Below are positions 1 through 10,209 of a DNA stretch of 64,000 nt, piece after piece. Made by a program: the position numbers and the translations under genes. Under the pieces are notes generated by a model, which did not search any database, was not told the DNA's origin, and saw only the letters and a list, made by a program, of their open reading frames with translations. Position 1 is the stretch's first letter. Every line of letters begins with the position of its first letter. Where the stretch lies: contig CM042028.1 of the NCBI GenBank assembly GCA_023525975.1, positions 74,833,501 through 74,897,500 on the forward strand, in the 5' to 3' direction. This DNA comes from Smallanthus sonchifolius (lineage: Eukaryota > Streptophyta > Magnoliopsida > Asterales > Asteraceae).

Positions 1-1330
1 TCACCCATTTGACCCGTTTCCACCAAAATTGGCATTTAGGCTACATATTCTTGCACCCTTACTACAAGTTTCAATTATGATCAACACATGATCCATTTCC
101 ATTATGGCACAAAGGCCATAACTCCTTTTCATTTATGATCAACACATGATCCATTTCCAAAATGGCACAAGGCCATATCTCCGTTTCATTTATGATCAAC
201 ACATGATCCATTACCATTATAGCACAAGGCCATAACTCCGTTTCATTTATGATCAACACATGATCCATTACCATTATAGGTTAACACTATAACTACATTC
301 ATTCATTGCACATACTAAATCATTCATAATTTATCATATCACAAGTATGCACACAATCACATAACACATAATCCATAAAATTCACCATTTATCATCAATA
401 CTAAGTAAGTGCATAGGCACTTACCTTTCGGGTTAGAAGATCCCGCACCGCTTTCAAGCTTTGCAATTTGATTACCTAAACACATTCGCCTAGTTTAGTA
501 ATCTAACATATACCAAAATTTCTTTACAATTGAGTTCACAACTCAATTTCCCAATTCCAACCCAAATTGACCCGTTTGGGTTATCCTCATAACCAAACAC
601 CCTCTTTCACCACAAACTCACCTACTTGAGTTTCATTAACTTAATCTTAACACTAATTCTTCTTTCAAAAATTATTATTAAGTTAATTTGGTGTTTGTTT
701 AAGTGTCTAACACCTCTATAACACTTAATCATCATCAATTTATCAATTTTTCATCAAAACTCCAAAACCCCCAATTTCCTCCATATGAACCCTAACTTTC
801 AAAAATCAAAATCAAAGGGTTCCATGGTGTTGTTCACCTTCCTACACCTTTAGTTTAGCTAGATTATCAATAATCTAACACCATTTTACCACATGCAACC
901 ATAATTTCGGGTTTTCAACAAAACCCAACAAGAACACCATAAATGGTGGATCAAAGAGGAAGAAATCACTTACTTGATGTTAGAAAGGTGATGTGTGAGC
1001 CAACACCTTCAAGTTACAAGCTTCAAACACACGAATTTTGGCTTCAACCCGATTTCTCCTCTCTTCCTCTTCTCTTGAACGACCCAACTCCAAAATGAAG
1101 CCAATTTTGACTTCTAAATGTCAAATATGGCAGATTTGTCATGTTTCACCTTTAGCCCCTCTACTTTCAATCTTTTCTATTTCCTTCCATAACTAGTTAA
1201 AACTAGTATATCCCCGTTACTAACTTGAAACCCGCTTGTTTCAACTTATTTCTAAAATATTATTTTCACCATAATATTTATTAGAATTATTTATTTATTT
1301 ATAACGAGACCCGGATTTTGGTTCGTTACA
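1..1330 (-). repeat. 3' LTR (partial)
   Basis: Bases 1-1330 match 6751-8080 at a constant offset of 6750 with two mismatches seen. The LTR ends on the plus strand with GTTCGTTACA, which read on the minus strand is the TG start of the LTR. Confidence 0.95.
72..285. repeat. Four-copy tandem repeat inside the LTR
   Basis: A unit of about 55-57 bp containing ATGATCAACACATGATCCAT is repeated four times, with GGCACAAGGCCATA between copies. GATCA and TGATC flank ACACA, so each unit can form a small hairpin. The same array lies in the other LTR at about 6822-7035. The 67-residue reading frame here is only the repeat translated. Confidence 0.85.
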
Positions 1331-1344
1331 AATCTCCTCCCCTT
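1331..1344 (-). other. Polypurine tract of the gypsy element
   Basis: On the minus strand the bases just before the 3' LTR read AAGGGGAGGAGATT, a purine run in the position where plus-strand DNA synthesis is primed. Confidence 0.8.
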
Positions 1345-1372
1345 ATTTGGGTTTCGTCCCCGAAACCCGACT

Positions 1373-4300
1373 TCACATAAAAAGGTTCGGATAGCATTTG
1401 AGCATCTCTTCCTCGGTTTCCCAAGTCATTTCCGCCCCCTTTCTATGCTTCCATCTAACCAATACTTGGCTAATCTCTTTATTACGTAACTTCTTCACCT
1501 TCCTATCCAAGATTGCCACCGGTTCTTCAACATAATTCAACTTTTCATCCAATTCGATATCGTCCAAAGGGACAAAAGTAGATTCATCCGCCAAACACTT
1601 TCGCAAATGAGACACATGGAACGTTTTATGAAGTCTACTTAGTCCCTCCGGTAACTCCAATCGATAAGCTACCGCACCCACCTTTGCTATCACCTTAAAC
1701 GGCCCGATGAAACGAGGACTTAACTTCCCCCGTTTCCTAAACCGTATCACCCCTTTCCAAGGAGAGACTTTCAAAAGCACAAAGTCCCCCACTTGAAACT
1801 CAATCGCCCGCTTCCTATTATCCGCATAAGACTTTTGGCGATCTTGAGCCGCCTTCAAGCGTGCTCTAATTTGGTCAATACTATCATTAGTTTCCTTGAC
1901 GACTTCGACACTATCAAGCTCCCGTTGACCAATCTCACCCCAACACACGGGTGTTCGACACTTTCTCCCATACAATGCCTCGAAAGGCGGCATACCAATA
2001 CTAGAATGGTAACTATTGTTGTAAGAGAATTCCGTCAACGGTAAATGGTCGTCCCAACTACCACCAAAATCCAAGGCACACGCTCGCAACATATCCTCGA
2101 GCGTTTGAATCGTTCGCTCGCTTTGACCATCCGTTTGTGGATGATAAGCGGTGCTAAGATTCAATCTAGTCCCCATATCCTCATGGAATTTCTTCCAAAA
2201 ACGAGAAGTAAATCTCGTATCACGATCCGATATAATCGACACCGGCACACCATGACGTGACACAATTTCCTTCACATACATTTCCGCCAATCTATCCAAA
2301 GAATACGTTTCCTTTATAGGAAGGAAGTGTGCACTCTTCGTCAACCGATCCACTACTACCCATATCGCATCATAACCCTTTCGAGTCTTTGGTAGTTTAG
2401 TGATCAAATCCATGGTTATATTTTCCCATTTCCAAAGCGGTATTTCAAGCGGTTGAAGCTTTCCATACGGCTTTTGATGCTCCGCCTTAACCCTTAAACA
2501 TGTGAGACACCTCTCCACATACTTAACAATATCACGCCTCATACCCGGCCACCAAAAATGACACCTCAAATCATAAAACATCTTTGTGGCCCCCGGATGG
2601 ATAGAATATTTGGATTTATGCGCCTCGTCAAGAATAGTTGTCAAGACACTTGACAACCTAGGTATCCAAATTCTATCAAAGCATGTCTTCAAACCCATGC
2701 TATTTTCACCAAGCTTATCAACATAAGAAATCATCCGTTCTTTCTTCAAGTCGCCACCAAGTGCTAACACTTGGGCCTCCCGGATTTCATCAATAAGAGA
2801 TGATGAAATTGTCATCTTAAATGACTTCACCTTGATAGGTGAATGACTTGACTTTCTACTAAGCGCATCCGCCACAACATTCGCTTTACCCGGATGATAA
2901 AGTATCTCACAATCATAATCCTTAACCAATTCAAGCCACCGTCTTTGCCTCATATTGAGGTCCTTTTGGTCAAAGAAATATTTGAGACTTTTGTGATCCG
3001 TGTAGATCGTACACTTAGCACCATACAAATAATGCCTCCAAATCTTGAGCGCGAAAACCACGGCTGCAAGCTCTAAATCATGGGTTGGGTAATTCACCTC
3101 GTGAGTCTTTAATTGCCTAGATGCATAGGCAATCACTTTCCCCCTTTGCATCAAAACACACCCCAACCCCGAATGCGAGGCATCCGAATAAACAACAAAA
3201 TCCTCGGTCCCGTCCGGCAAGGATAAAACAGGCGCCTTAGTCAACTTTTCTTTCAAGAGTTGAAAGGCAGATTCTTGCTCGGGACTCCAAACAAACTTTG
3301 TCTCCTTACGAGTCAACTTCGTCATCGGCAAAGCAATCCGAGAGAAGTTTTCGATGAACCTCCGATAATAACCCGCTAACCCTAAGAAACTTCTAATCTC
3401 CGAAGGCGTCTTCGGTGATGACCATTCTTTAACCGCCATAATCTTGGATGGGTCAACGGTAATTCCTCTTTCATTAATCACATGACCCAAGAATTGGATC
3501 TCGCGCATCCAAAATGCGCACTTGGAGAATTTAGCATAAAGCTTCTCCTTTTGCAAGACTTCAAGAATCTCACGCAAATGACAAGCGTGATCACCCTCGC
3601 TCCTTGAATAGATGAGAAGATCATCAATAAACACAATGACCGAACGATCAAGGAACGGTCTACACACCTGGTTCATGAGATCCATGAAAACCGCAGGTGC
3701 GTTGGTCAAACCGAAAGGCATAACCATAAACTCATAGTGACCGTAACGAGTGCGAAAAGCTGTCTTATGAACATCCTCTTCCTTCACTTTCAACTGATGA
3801 TACCCGGACTTCAAGTCAATCTTAGAAAACCATGACGCCCCTTGCAATTGGTCGAAAAGATCGTCAATCCTAGGCAATGGGTACCTATTCTTCACTGTCA
3901 ACTTGTTCAACTCCCGGTAATCCATACACATTCTCATGCTCCCATCCTTCTTTTTGACGAAGAGAACGGGCGCACCCCAAGGTGAAACACTTGGGCGTAT
4001 GAAACCCTTGTCAAGAAACTCTTGTAATTGCTCCATGAGTTCTTTCATTTCTGGCGGTGCCAATCTATAAGGCGCTTTAGCTACCGGCTTAGCACCCGGT
4101 ATCAAATCAATTCCAAACTCTATCTCCCTATCCGGCAGAATCCCCGGTAACTCGTCAGGAAACACATCTACGAATTGGTTCACGACCGGTACATCGTGAA
4201 TCTCCTTTACTCTTTCATTCACATCCGCGACACAAGCCATGTACGCCTTGTACCCACGCGCCATGTACTTGGTCGCCTTCACATAAGTGCACAACCTTAC

Positions 4301-4486
4301 TTTACCCTTTTTATCACCTTCTATGTAGATGGACTCTCCCGACGGGGAAACAAGTTGGATCGCCTTCGGTCCACATAAAATACTCGCCTTATTCTTTGAC
4401 AACCAATCCATCCCCACAATAACATCAAAATCTCCCATAGCCAAAGGAATCAAATCAATAAAGAAAGTTTCGCCCCCCGCTCTCAA
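1373..4486 (-). CDS. Gypsy pol: end of protease, RT, RNase H, integrase, chromodomain-like tail
   Basis: An open frame of about 1037 residues. It opens in the protease tail (FDVIVGMDWLS near residue 20). Reverse transcriptase follows, with YRELNKLTVKNRYPLP and the catalytic FIDD near residue 295. RNase H shows YSDAS near 440. The integrase has an H-H-C-C zinc finger (HPG...CLTC near 640-680) and D-D-E residues in MDLI, ISDRDTRF and HPQTDGQSERT. The C-terminus (about 975-1037) has the spaced aromatic residues of a weak chromodomain. The frame is the same as gag and the zinc-knuckle piece, separated only by the TGA at 4496-4498, so the listed start is simply the first Met after that stop. The domains look intact. 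Confidence 0.93.
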   Translation of the reverse strand: MRAGGETFFIDLIPLAMGDFDVIVGMDWLSKNKASILCGPKAIQLVSPSGESIYIEGDKKGKVRLCTYVKATKYMARGYKAYMACVADVNERVKEIHDVPVVNQFVDVFPDELPGILPDREIEFGIDLIPGAKPVAKAPYRLAPPEMKELMEQLQEFLDKGFIRPSVSPWGAPVLFVKKKDGSMRMCMDYRELNKLTVKNRYPLPRIDDLFDQLQGASWFSKIDLKSGYHQLKVKEEDVHKTAFRTRYGHYEFMVMPFGLTNAPAVFMDLMNQVCRPFLDRSVIVFIDDLLIYSRSEGDHACHLREILEVLQKEKLYAKFSKCAFWMREIQFLGHVINERGITVDPSKIMAVKEWSSPKTPSEIRSFLGLAGYYRRFIENFSRIALPMTKLTRKETKFVWSPEQESAFQLLKEKLTKAPVLSLPDGTEDFVVYSDASHSGLGCVLMQRGKVIAYASRQLKTHEVNYPTHDLELAAVVFALKIWRHYLYGAKCTIYTDHKSLKYFFDQKDLNMRQRRWLELVKDYDCEILYHPGKANVVADALSRKSSHSPIKVKSFKMTISSSLIDEIREAQVLALGGDLKKERMISYVDKLGENSMGLKTCFDRIWIPRLSSVLTTILDEAHKSKYSIHPGATKMFYDLRCHFWWPGMRRDIVKYVERCLTCLRVKAEHQKPYGKLQPLEIPLWKWENITMDLITKLPKTRKGYDAIWVVVDRLTKSAHFLPIKETYSLDRLAEMYVKEIVSRHGVPVSIISDRDTRFTSRFWKKFHEDMGTRLNLSTAYHPQTDGQSERTIQTLEDMLRACALDFGGSWDDHLPLTEFSYNNSYHSSIGMPPFEALYGRKCRTPVCWGEIGQRELDSVEVVKETNDSIDQIRARLKAAQDRQKSYADNRKRAIEFQVGDFVLLKVSPWKGVIRFRKRGKLSPRFIGPFKVIAKVGAVAYRLELPEGLSRLHKTFHVSHLRKCLADESTFVPLDDIELDEKLNYVEEPVAILDRKVKKLRNKEISQVLVRWKHRKGAEMTWETEEEMLKCYPNLFM

Positions 4487-4495
4487 CTTACAATC

Positions 4496-4945
4496 TCAAA
4501 AAATGTCAAAGACAAGGAAACTCTTATCATTAGCCGCTTCGATTTCTAAGGGTTCATCTAACTTGCTACTTACAAAAGAAGAATGCTTAACAAATTTCAA
4601 AGACACAAACGAACGACTAGCCCCCGAGTCAAAAAGAACTAGTGCAGGTAATGAGTTAATCTTGAATGTACCTGACACTACATCCGCGTTGTTCTTTGCC
4701 TCTTCCGCCGAAATATGGAAGGCTCTTCCCTTAGGCTTTGGCGTCTCAACCTTCACCCCGCTTCCACCTTGCTGCTTTAACTCGGGACAATCCACCCTAT
4801 TGTGCCCGGGCTTGTAACAGTTGTAGCATATACGGACTTGGCTTGGGCATTGATTAGCCATATTCCCCGGCTTTTCGCATTTATAGCATCTTGAAGAACC
4901 CTTTCTACATTCCCCAAAATGCACTTTTCCACATAACTTACAATC
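4496..4945 (-). CDS. Gypsy gag C-terminus (zinc knuckles) and protease start
   Basis: This stretch lies between two in-frame stops, TAA at 4946-4948 and TGA at 4496-4498. It encodes three cysteine knuckles: a short first one starting DCKLC, CYKCEKPGNMANQC and CYNCYKPGHNRVDC. The second has Asn where His normally binds zinc. The protease active-site motif LFDSGASRSF follows. It belongs to the same reading frame as gag (5776-4946) and pol (4486-1373), so it is not a separate gene but part of a gag-pol polyprotein interrupted twice. Confidence 0.88.
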   Translation of the reverse strand, partial: DCKLCGKVHFGECRKGSSRCYKCEKPGNMANQCPSQVRICYNCYKPGHNRVDCPELKQQGGSGVKVETPKPKGRAFHISAEEAKNNADVVSGTFKINSLPALVLFDSGASRSFVSLKFVKHSSFVSSKLDEPLEIEAANDKSFLVFDIF

Positions 4946-5776
4946 TTACGAAGAAGGTTTAACAAACGGCTTCTTACTAGGGCTCTCGCCCTTTATCTTC
5001 TTCACCACCTGTTCCACAATTTCCCTTTTTCTCTTCTCACCCCTAGCCTCTTGCCTCTTTAACTCCACCTCCCTTTCCCGACACCTGTTTATTAAATCAA
5101 CAAGCGTGGTAAATGAGGATGGAGATATGCTATCTCTGAATTCCACTGTTAGCATAGCATAGAACCTATCAATCTTGCACTTTTCGGTCGATACCACATC
5201 CGGACAAAACTTGGCCCGATCAAAGAAGGCCCCGGTCAATTCGTCAATTGACTCAGTCGTCTGTCTCATGAGGAGAAACTCCTCAGTCATCCTGTCCACC
5301 GCGGCTTGCGGGGAGTGGTATTTCAGAAAAGCCGCTTTAAATTCCTCCCAAGACATAGAGGTCACCCCTGAAACACCTCTCTCTCTACGGAGATTCAACA
5401 GCCATTCCTTTGCCCTCCCAGTCAACAGAGGCACACTGAACATTACCCTATCCTCGGGCCTGCATCTAGTCGTTTCGAAATTCGACTCCATATCCACCAC
5501 CCACCGGTGGCTAAGTATCGGGTCCACCTGACCTTCGTATTCTTTCGGTTTAATCACCATGAAATCCTTGAGAGTACAACCTCGAGGTTCCTTATCTTTA
5601 TCTTTCATGACCTCTTCAAGAGAGAGCTTAATAGTTCCCCTCATTTCCTCCATCAAGAGATTTGTGGCTTGCTCAAACGCCTTGGCCACTTCTTCCTTTA
5701 TCATATCTTGGATCCTTGGATCCAACGGTTCTTCGTTCACATCAACATTTTCGTGGTGGTCACCCTCGTCCGTCAT
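4946..5776 (-). CDS. Gypsy gag
   Basis: A 276-residue frame with a typical retrotransposon capsid domain: the segment around HRWVVDMESNF, the run RAKEWLLNL, the W-x-x-F-x-x-F segment WEEFKAAFLKYHSP, and a basic Lys/Arg-rich tail. It forms the particle shell of the retrotransposon. The start Met at 5776 lies about 490 bp inside the 5' LTR. The frame ends at TAA 4946-4948, directly before the first zinc knuckle, which is earlier than usual for this family. Confidence 0.9.
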   Translation of the reverse strand: MTDEGDHHENVDVNEEPLDPRIQDMIKEEVAKAFEQATNLLMEEMRGTIKLSLEEVMKDKDKEPRGCTLKDFMVIKPKEYEGQVDPILSHRWVVDMESNFETTRCRPEDRVMFSVPLLTGRAKEWLLNLRRERGVSGVTSMSWEEFKAAFLKYHSPQAAVDRMTEEFLLMRQTTESIDELTGAFFDRAKFCPDVVSTEKCKIDRFYAMLTVEFRDSISPSSFTTLVDLINRCREREVELKRQEARGEKRKREIVEQVVKKIKGESPSKKPFVKPSS

Positions 5777-6265
5777 CTCTTAACTGAGAAATAGTATAAA
5801 AAACACCTTAACATTCCTATACTTTCAAATCACCTAGGGTATATATATATATATATATTTACCTACTTATACACATACATATACGATCACCTTCACCTAA
5901 TCCTTGCAAATGTTCATTGTCATATGGTTATCATAAAAGCTCTTGCACATCTCGTCTTATTAATCATATTGGCCAGACATGTTTAATAATACGTTATGCC
6001 CAAGTGTAATTATCATATGCATATAACAATTCACAAGACAAGTTTCGGCACACATAACACTTTGTCATTCAATCAATCATATGCATTTACAACATATATA
6101 CATAATCACTTATTAAATCATTACTAACCTTTCATTTCCGAAAGCTCCGAGTCTTAGTCAAGTCCTTCGTGGATTCTCGTATCATTTCCCCCATATCAAG
6201 AGCATCCGGTTTGAGTTTAGTGTCTCGCACACCAAATCCCTCAAACCATTGCTCTGATACTAAGT
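5777..6265 (-). other. Untranslated leader and primer-binding site
   Basis: The minus strand at 6263-6251 reads TTAGTATCAGAGC, which differs by one base from the usual initiator-Met tRNA primer site TTGGTATCAGAGC. It sits two bases inside the LTR border and so fixes the LTR start at 6266. The rest of the leader shows a TA run at 5840-5858 and no coding potential. Confidence 0.82.
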
Positions 6266-8080
6266 TGAAACACACCACTTTTAAAAACAAAACTTTAACG
6301 CGCAAAAGTCTTAACCCAAGAAATTTTTTTTTTTTTTTTTTTTTACCCTCTCGCGTACCGCGAGAGAATCCTTCCTGGACTCTCGCGACCCGCGAGGGAC
6401 CCTTTTTCTCAGAATGTTTCCAGTTTTCTGCAGGTTTTCATACTTAGCCATTTTTCCAACTTTTTCCAAAATACAAGACAACAAATTTGCCCAACACATG
6501 AGTTTTAACCAAAAACCCCTTCAACAACATGATCACAACCCAAAAACATGTTTTGTTTATCAAATTACAATCAAAAATGGGGAGTTCCACCAAATCATCA
6601 AAACAAGAAAATATGCATACGAGGATCCGCCAACGCCTTGGACTTGACTTTGACTACCTCGGAGCTTTTCCTACATTCACCACACATATCACCATTAGTA
6701 ATAAAGATAAATTCATAACAAACAAGTAAATTCCTACTTGTTTCACCAATTCACCCATTTGACCCGTTTCCACCCAAATTGGCATTTAGGCTACATATTC
6801 TTGCACCCTTACTACAAGTTTCAATTATGATCAACACATGATCCATTTCCATTATGGCACAAAGGCCATAACTCCTTTTCATTTATGATCAACACATGAT
6901 CCATTTCCAAAATGGCACAAGGCCATATCTCCGTTTCATTTATGATCAACACATGATCCATTACCATTATAGCACAAGGCCATAACTCCGTTTCATTTAT
7001 GATCAACACATGATCCATTACCATTATAGGTTAACACTATAACTACATTCATTCATTGCACATACTAAATCATTCATAATTTATCATATCACAAGTATGC
7101 ACACAATCACATAACACATAATCCATAAAATTCACCATTTATCATCAATACTAAGTAAGTGCATAGGCACTTACCTTTCGGGTTAGAAGATCCCGCACCG
7201 CTTTCAAGCTTTGCAATTTGATTACCTAAACACATTCGCCTAGTTTAGTAATCTAACATATACCAAAATTTCTTTACAATTGAGTTCACAACTCAATTTC
7301 CCAATTCCAACCCAAATTGACCCGTTTGGGTTATCCTCATAACCAAACACCCTCTTTCACCACAAACTCACCTACTTGAGTTTCATTAACTTAATCTTAA
7401 CACTAATTCTTCTTTCAAAAATTATTATTAAGTTAATTTGGTGTTTGTTTAAGTGTCTAACACCTCTATAACACTTAATCATCATCAATTTATCAATTTT
7501 TCATCAAAACTCCAAAACCCCCAATTTCCTCCATATGAACCCTAACTTTCAAAAATCAAAATCAAAGGGTTCCATGGTGTTGTTCACCTTCCTACACCTT
7601 TAGTTTAGCTAGATTATCAATAATCTAACACCATTTTACCACATGCAACCATAATTTCGGGTTTTCAACAAAACCCAACAAGAACACCATAAATGGTGGA
7701 TCAAAGAGGAAGAAATCACTTACTTGATGTTAGAAAGGTGATGTGTGAGCCAACACCTTCAAGTTACAAGCTTCAAACACACGAATTTTGGCTTCAACCC
7801 GATTTCTCCTCTCTTCCTCTTCTCTTGAACGACCCAACTCCAAAATGAAGCCAATTTTGACTTCTAAATGTCAAATATGGCAGATTTGCCATGTTTCACC
7901 TTTAGCCCCTCTACTTTCAATCTTTTCTATTTCCTTCCATAACTAGTTAAAACTAGTATATCCCCGTTACTAACTTGAAACCCGCTTGTTTCAACTTATT
8001 TCTAAAATATTATTTTCACCATAATATTTATTAGAATTATTTATTTATTTATAACGAGACCCGGATTTTGGTTCGTTACA
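6266..8080 (-). repeat. 5' LTR (complete, 1815 bp)
   Basis: It starts TGAAACACACC and ends GTTCGTTACA on the plus strand. A 20-odd base T run lies near 6324-6344. Just after it are two GC-rich hairpins: CTCTCGCG/CGCGAGAG at 6348-6366, and a similar one near 6381-6400. The tandem repeat described at 72-285 recurs at 6822-7035. Confidence 0.93.
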
Positions 8081-8807
8081 CCTACCGTATATATATGTGC
8101 ATATTTGAGATCAAGATATATTTAATAATAGAGTAAATTACAGATATCGTCCTTTATGTTTATATTTTTTTTTTAAGATTGCGTCCTTTAGCAAAAAAAT
8201 TACCAGGTATCATCCTTTACGTTTACAAATCTTGCACGTTACGTCCTTTGCCCCTAACCCAGTTAAGTTTTTTCGTTAAGTATTGTAAATTCTATCATGT
8301 GGAGGGCACGTGAGGGTATTTTGGACTTTTTACCCTTTCAAGGACCATTTTATCTTAAAGTTTAGTTGGGGGTCTATTTTGTAATTAGTTATAAATTAAC
8401 CCCACCCCACCCCTTCATCTCTTCCCATCGACAGAGACTATTTATTCTAACCCCACCACCAACGGATTTGATTGATGTTTGATGAGGGCGGAGAAATCGA
8501 CGCGAAAGAAGGAGTTGAGGACGGCGGAGCAGGTCTTGCATCGGAGTGGAGCATAAGGATTGGTTGGGATGAGAGGGTGAAGGCGGATCGGGGAGACAGA
8601 GTTTGGTTCGGTTCCTTGAATACGGAGTTTCTCTAGGGCTCAGATGCAAATAGATGGTGACACAGCAAGGGTTGAGCCTCTGGGTTTCTCAATCGGTGAT
8701 AGGGGTGAGTGACTAGTGATGTTGTTTTCGACGGTGAGGTGCCGAGGACGGTGAGTCTTCAAAGTGATTGTTGAGTCTTCAGAGTTCATTCCCAAACAAG
8801 CCCTAAA

Positions 8808-8965
8808 ATGGAAGAAAAGCACAATTCACCGGCAACCTCCGCTGAATCGGCGCCACCGTCTTCTTCGGAGGCACAATCTTCACGGAGAAGAGGCGGAGGG
8901 CTGAAGAGGAAAGCCTCGAGTCTTAGCAACAGCAACGCATCGACTCCCCCTCCCCTTTCTGTTGT
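8808..8965 (+). pseudogene. Captured fragment resembling the N-terminus of SWI3D
   Basis: The frame starts MEEKHNSPATSAESAPPSSS and runs through RRRGGGLKRKASSL. A start of the MEEK type followed by RRRGGGLKRK is how plant SWI3D begins (a SWI/SNF chromatin-remodelling subunit), recalled from memory. After about residue 50 the resemblance stops and the frame runs into GGTGG-rich DNA. No SWIRM, SANT or other SWI3D domain lies nearby, so this is a first-exon fragment and not a gene. It sits between inverted transposon arms. Confidence 0.55.
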
Positions 8966-8995
8966 GAATAGAGTGAAATCTCCCCCTATCTTCCC

Positions 8996-9115
8996 CTTTC
9001 GGTTGTGTGGAGGTCGACTGGTGGTGGTGATGTTTGGTCGGCAGGTGGTGGAGGGTGGTGGCAGTTGCAGGTGGTGGTGGGGGGGTATGTTTCTTGCAGG
9101 TGTGTTAGGAAGGAG
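8996..9115 (+). repeat. G-rich GGTGG low-complexity tract
   Basis: Repeated GGTGGTGG and GGAGGGTGGTGG runs including a run of seven G. It may fold as a G-quadruplex. No gene is evident. Confidence 0.6.
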
Positions 9116-9235
9116 ATGACAATTTAGGTTAAAATAACTTAATTACACAAATAGTCCTTTAAAATATGGAAAGACCATTTTGCCCTCACGTGAATGGCAC
9201 ATGACTTGAGTTAACTGAAAAAATTAACGCCCGAG

Positions 9236-9816
9236 TCATCTAGTGGTTCACTTTCTTCTTTTTGTATGATATTGTATGTTTTTTTTTGTTTTTGCAAGTC
9301 TAAAATAATAAGTTAACAATAATCTTAATATGTAAAAGTCTCAAACAATACAATATCAAACTATCATCATACAAGGTTTGATGAGTTGTTGGATCATGAA
9401 GCTTAACAAAATGGTCAGGTCATGTCAAGCTAGGTTGGGTGACGGGTCAAAACAAACCGTTTTAAAAAAGTAGCAATTCGGTTCGGGTCAAAGCAAACTG
9501 TTTTAAAAAAAATATTAATTTGGTTCAAGTCAAAACAATTTTCTTGACAACAATGGATTCGGGTTGAAACAAGTCGCTTTAGAAAAAAGAAGTATCAAAA
9601 TGGGTTCACACATTGTATTTTTATGCCGTATAGTGACATCGGGTTGAGGTGGCGGGGGCGACAATGATGAAGCACCAGTGGTGTTGGCGATGGCAACGGT
9701 ATGCCTACAGTGACGAGTGATGATGATGTCGGTAGTGGCGGAAGCGATGACAGATTGTGGTGGTGTGGCGAAGGCGACGATATATGGTGGAGGCGATGAC
9801 ATTGATGGAGGTGGAT
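9236..9816. repeat. Non-coding stretch with degenerate tandem repeats
   Basis: From 9415 to 9590 a unit of about 55 bp (GGGTCAAAACAAACCGTTTTA and variants) recurs about three times. From 9640 to 9816 the DNA is rich in GGTGGCGGGGGCGAC-like words. No coding sequence is supported. Confidence 0.5.
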
Positions 9817-10083
9817 CAGGGCCGGTCCCGAGAATCCTTGAAATGTTTTGGGCTCGGGGCGTGTAAAAAAAAACAGACCCCTATAATATAAACTCAATAA
9901 TCTTATATAAAAAAACCATAACACAATCCCTATTTTTTCTTAAGTTTAAAAATATGCTTGAGCTTTTTAATTTTTATGTGGGTTTAATTACAACTTAAGC
10001 ATTTTTTAAACAATTCGGGTCACGTGTGTAAGTAATGGACTAATGGGATTGGGTTTAAAACTAAAAATATATAGATTTTTTTG

Positions 10084-10122
<39 letters not shown>

Positions 10123-10209
10123 CAAAAAAAAATTAAAAAAACTTCAGGCCCCTGAGGAGACCGGGCCCTGGACGATCGCCCTCCCCGACCCCCCTAAGGG
10201 CCGGCCTTG
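9817..10209. mobile_element. hAT-type MITE with 8-bp target duplication
   Basis: The ends are CAGGGCCGG and (reverse complement) CAAGGCCGG. The identical octamer AGGTGGAT lies on both sides (9809-9816 and 10210-10217), the target-site length of hAT transposases. It is 393 bp with no open frame and has an AT microsatellite near 10087-10117. Confidence 0.88.

Larger units (their letters stand above)
1..8080 (-). mobile_element. Ty3/gypsy LTR retrotransposon (chromovirus, Tekay-like), left end outside window
   Basis: The element runs on the minus strand: 5' LTR on the right (6266-8080), primer-binding site, leader, gag, zinc knuckles, protease, RT, RNase H, integrase, polypurine tract, then the 3' LTR on the left. 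The window opens inside the 3' LTR, so roughly 485 bp of it are missing. The order with integrase after RNase H is the gypsy order, and a chromodomain-like tail follows the integrase. Over the shared 1330 bp I found two differences between LTRs (25 vs 6775 and 1139 vs 7889), so insertion was recent. The left target-site duplication is off the window; the right flank starts CCTAC. Clade assignment is by resemblance only. Confidence 0.93.
8132..9235. mobile_element. Gene-fragment-carrying transposon-like unit with inverted arms
   Basis: The left arm (8132-8400) contains GTCCTTTATGTTT, TTGCACGTTACGTCCTTT and GGCACGTGAGGGTATTTTGG. The right arm (about 9125-9225), read on the minus strand, contains GCCATTCACGTGAGGGCAAAATGG and is shorter. 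The same motifs form the arms of the foldback element at 42113-42540, so this is probably a related non-autonomous element with foreign DNA between its arms. Borders are approximate and I found no target-site duplication. Confidence 0.55.

Noticed and set aside
72..285. CRISPR-like array or coding repeat protein
   Set aside because: The repeats are part of the LTR, recur in the other LTR, and have no start context.
4329..5794. Several plus-strand frames of 95-162 residues
   Set aside because: They are shadows of the gag-pol frame on the other strand.
6311..6499. 62-residue frame ending in a Lys run
   Set aside because: The Lys run is the LTR's T tract read in reverse.
9530..9924. Pro/Ser-rich minus-strand frames
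   Set aside because: They come from GGTGGCG-type low-complexity DNA and run across a MITE border.
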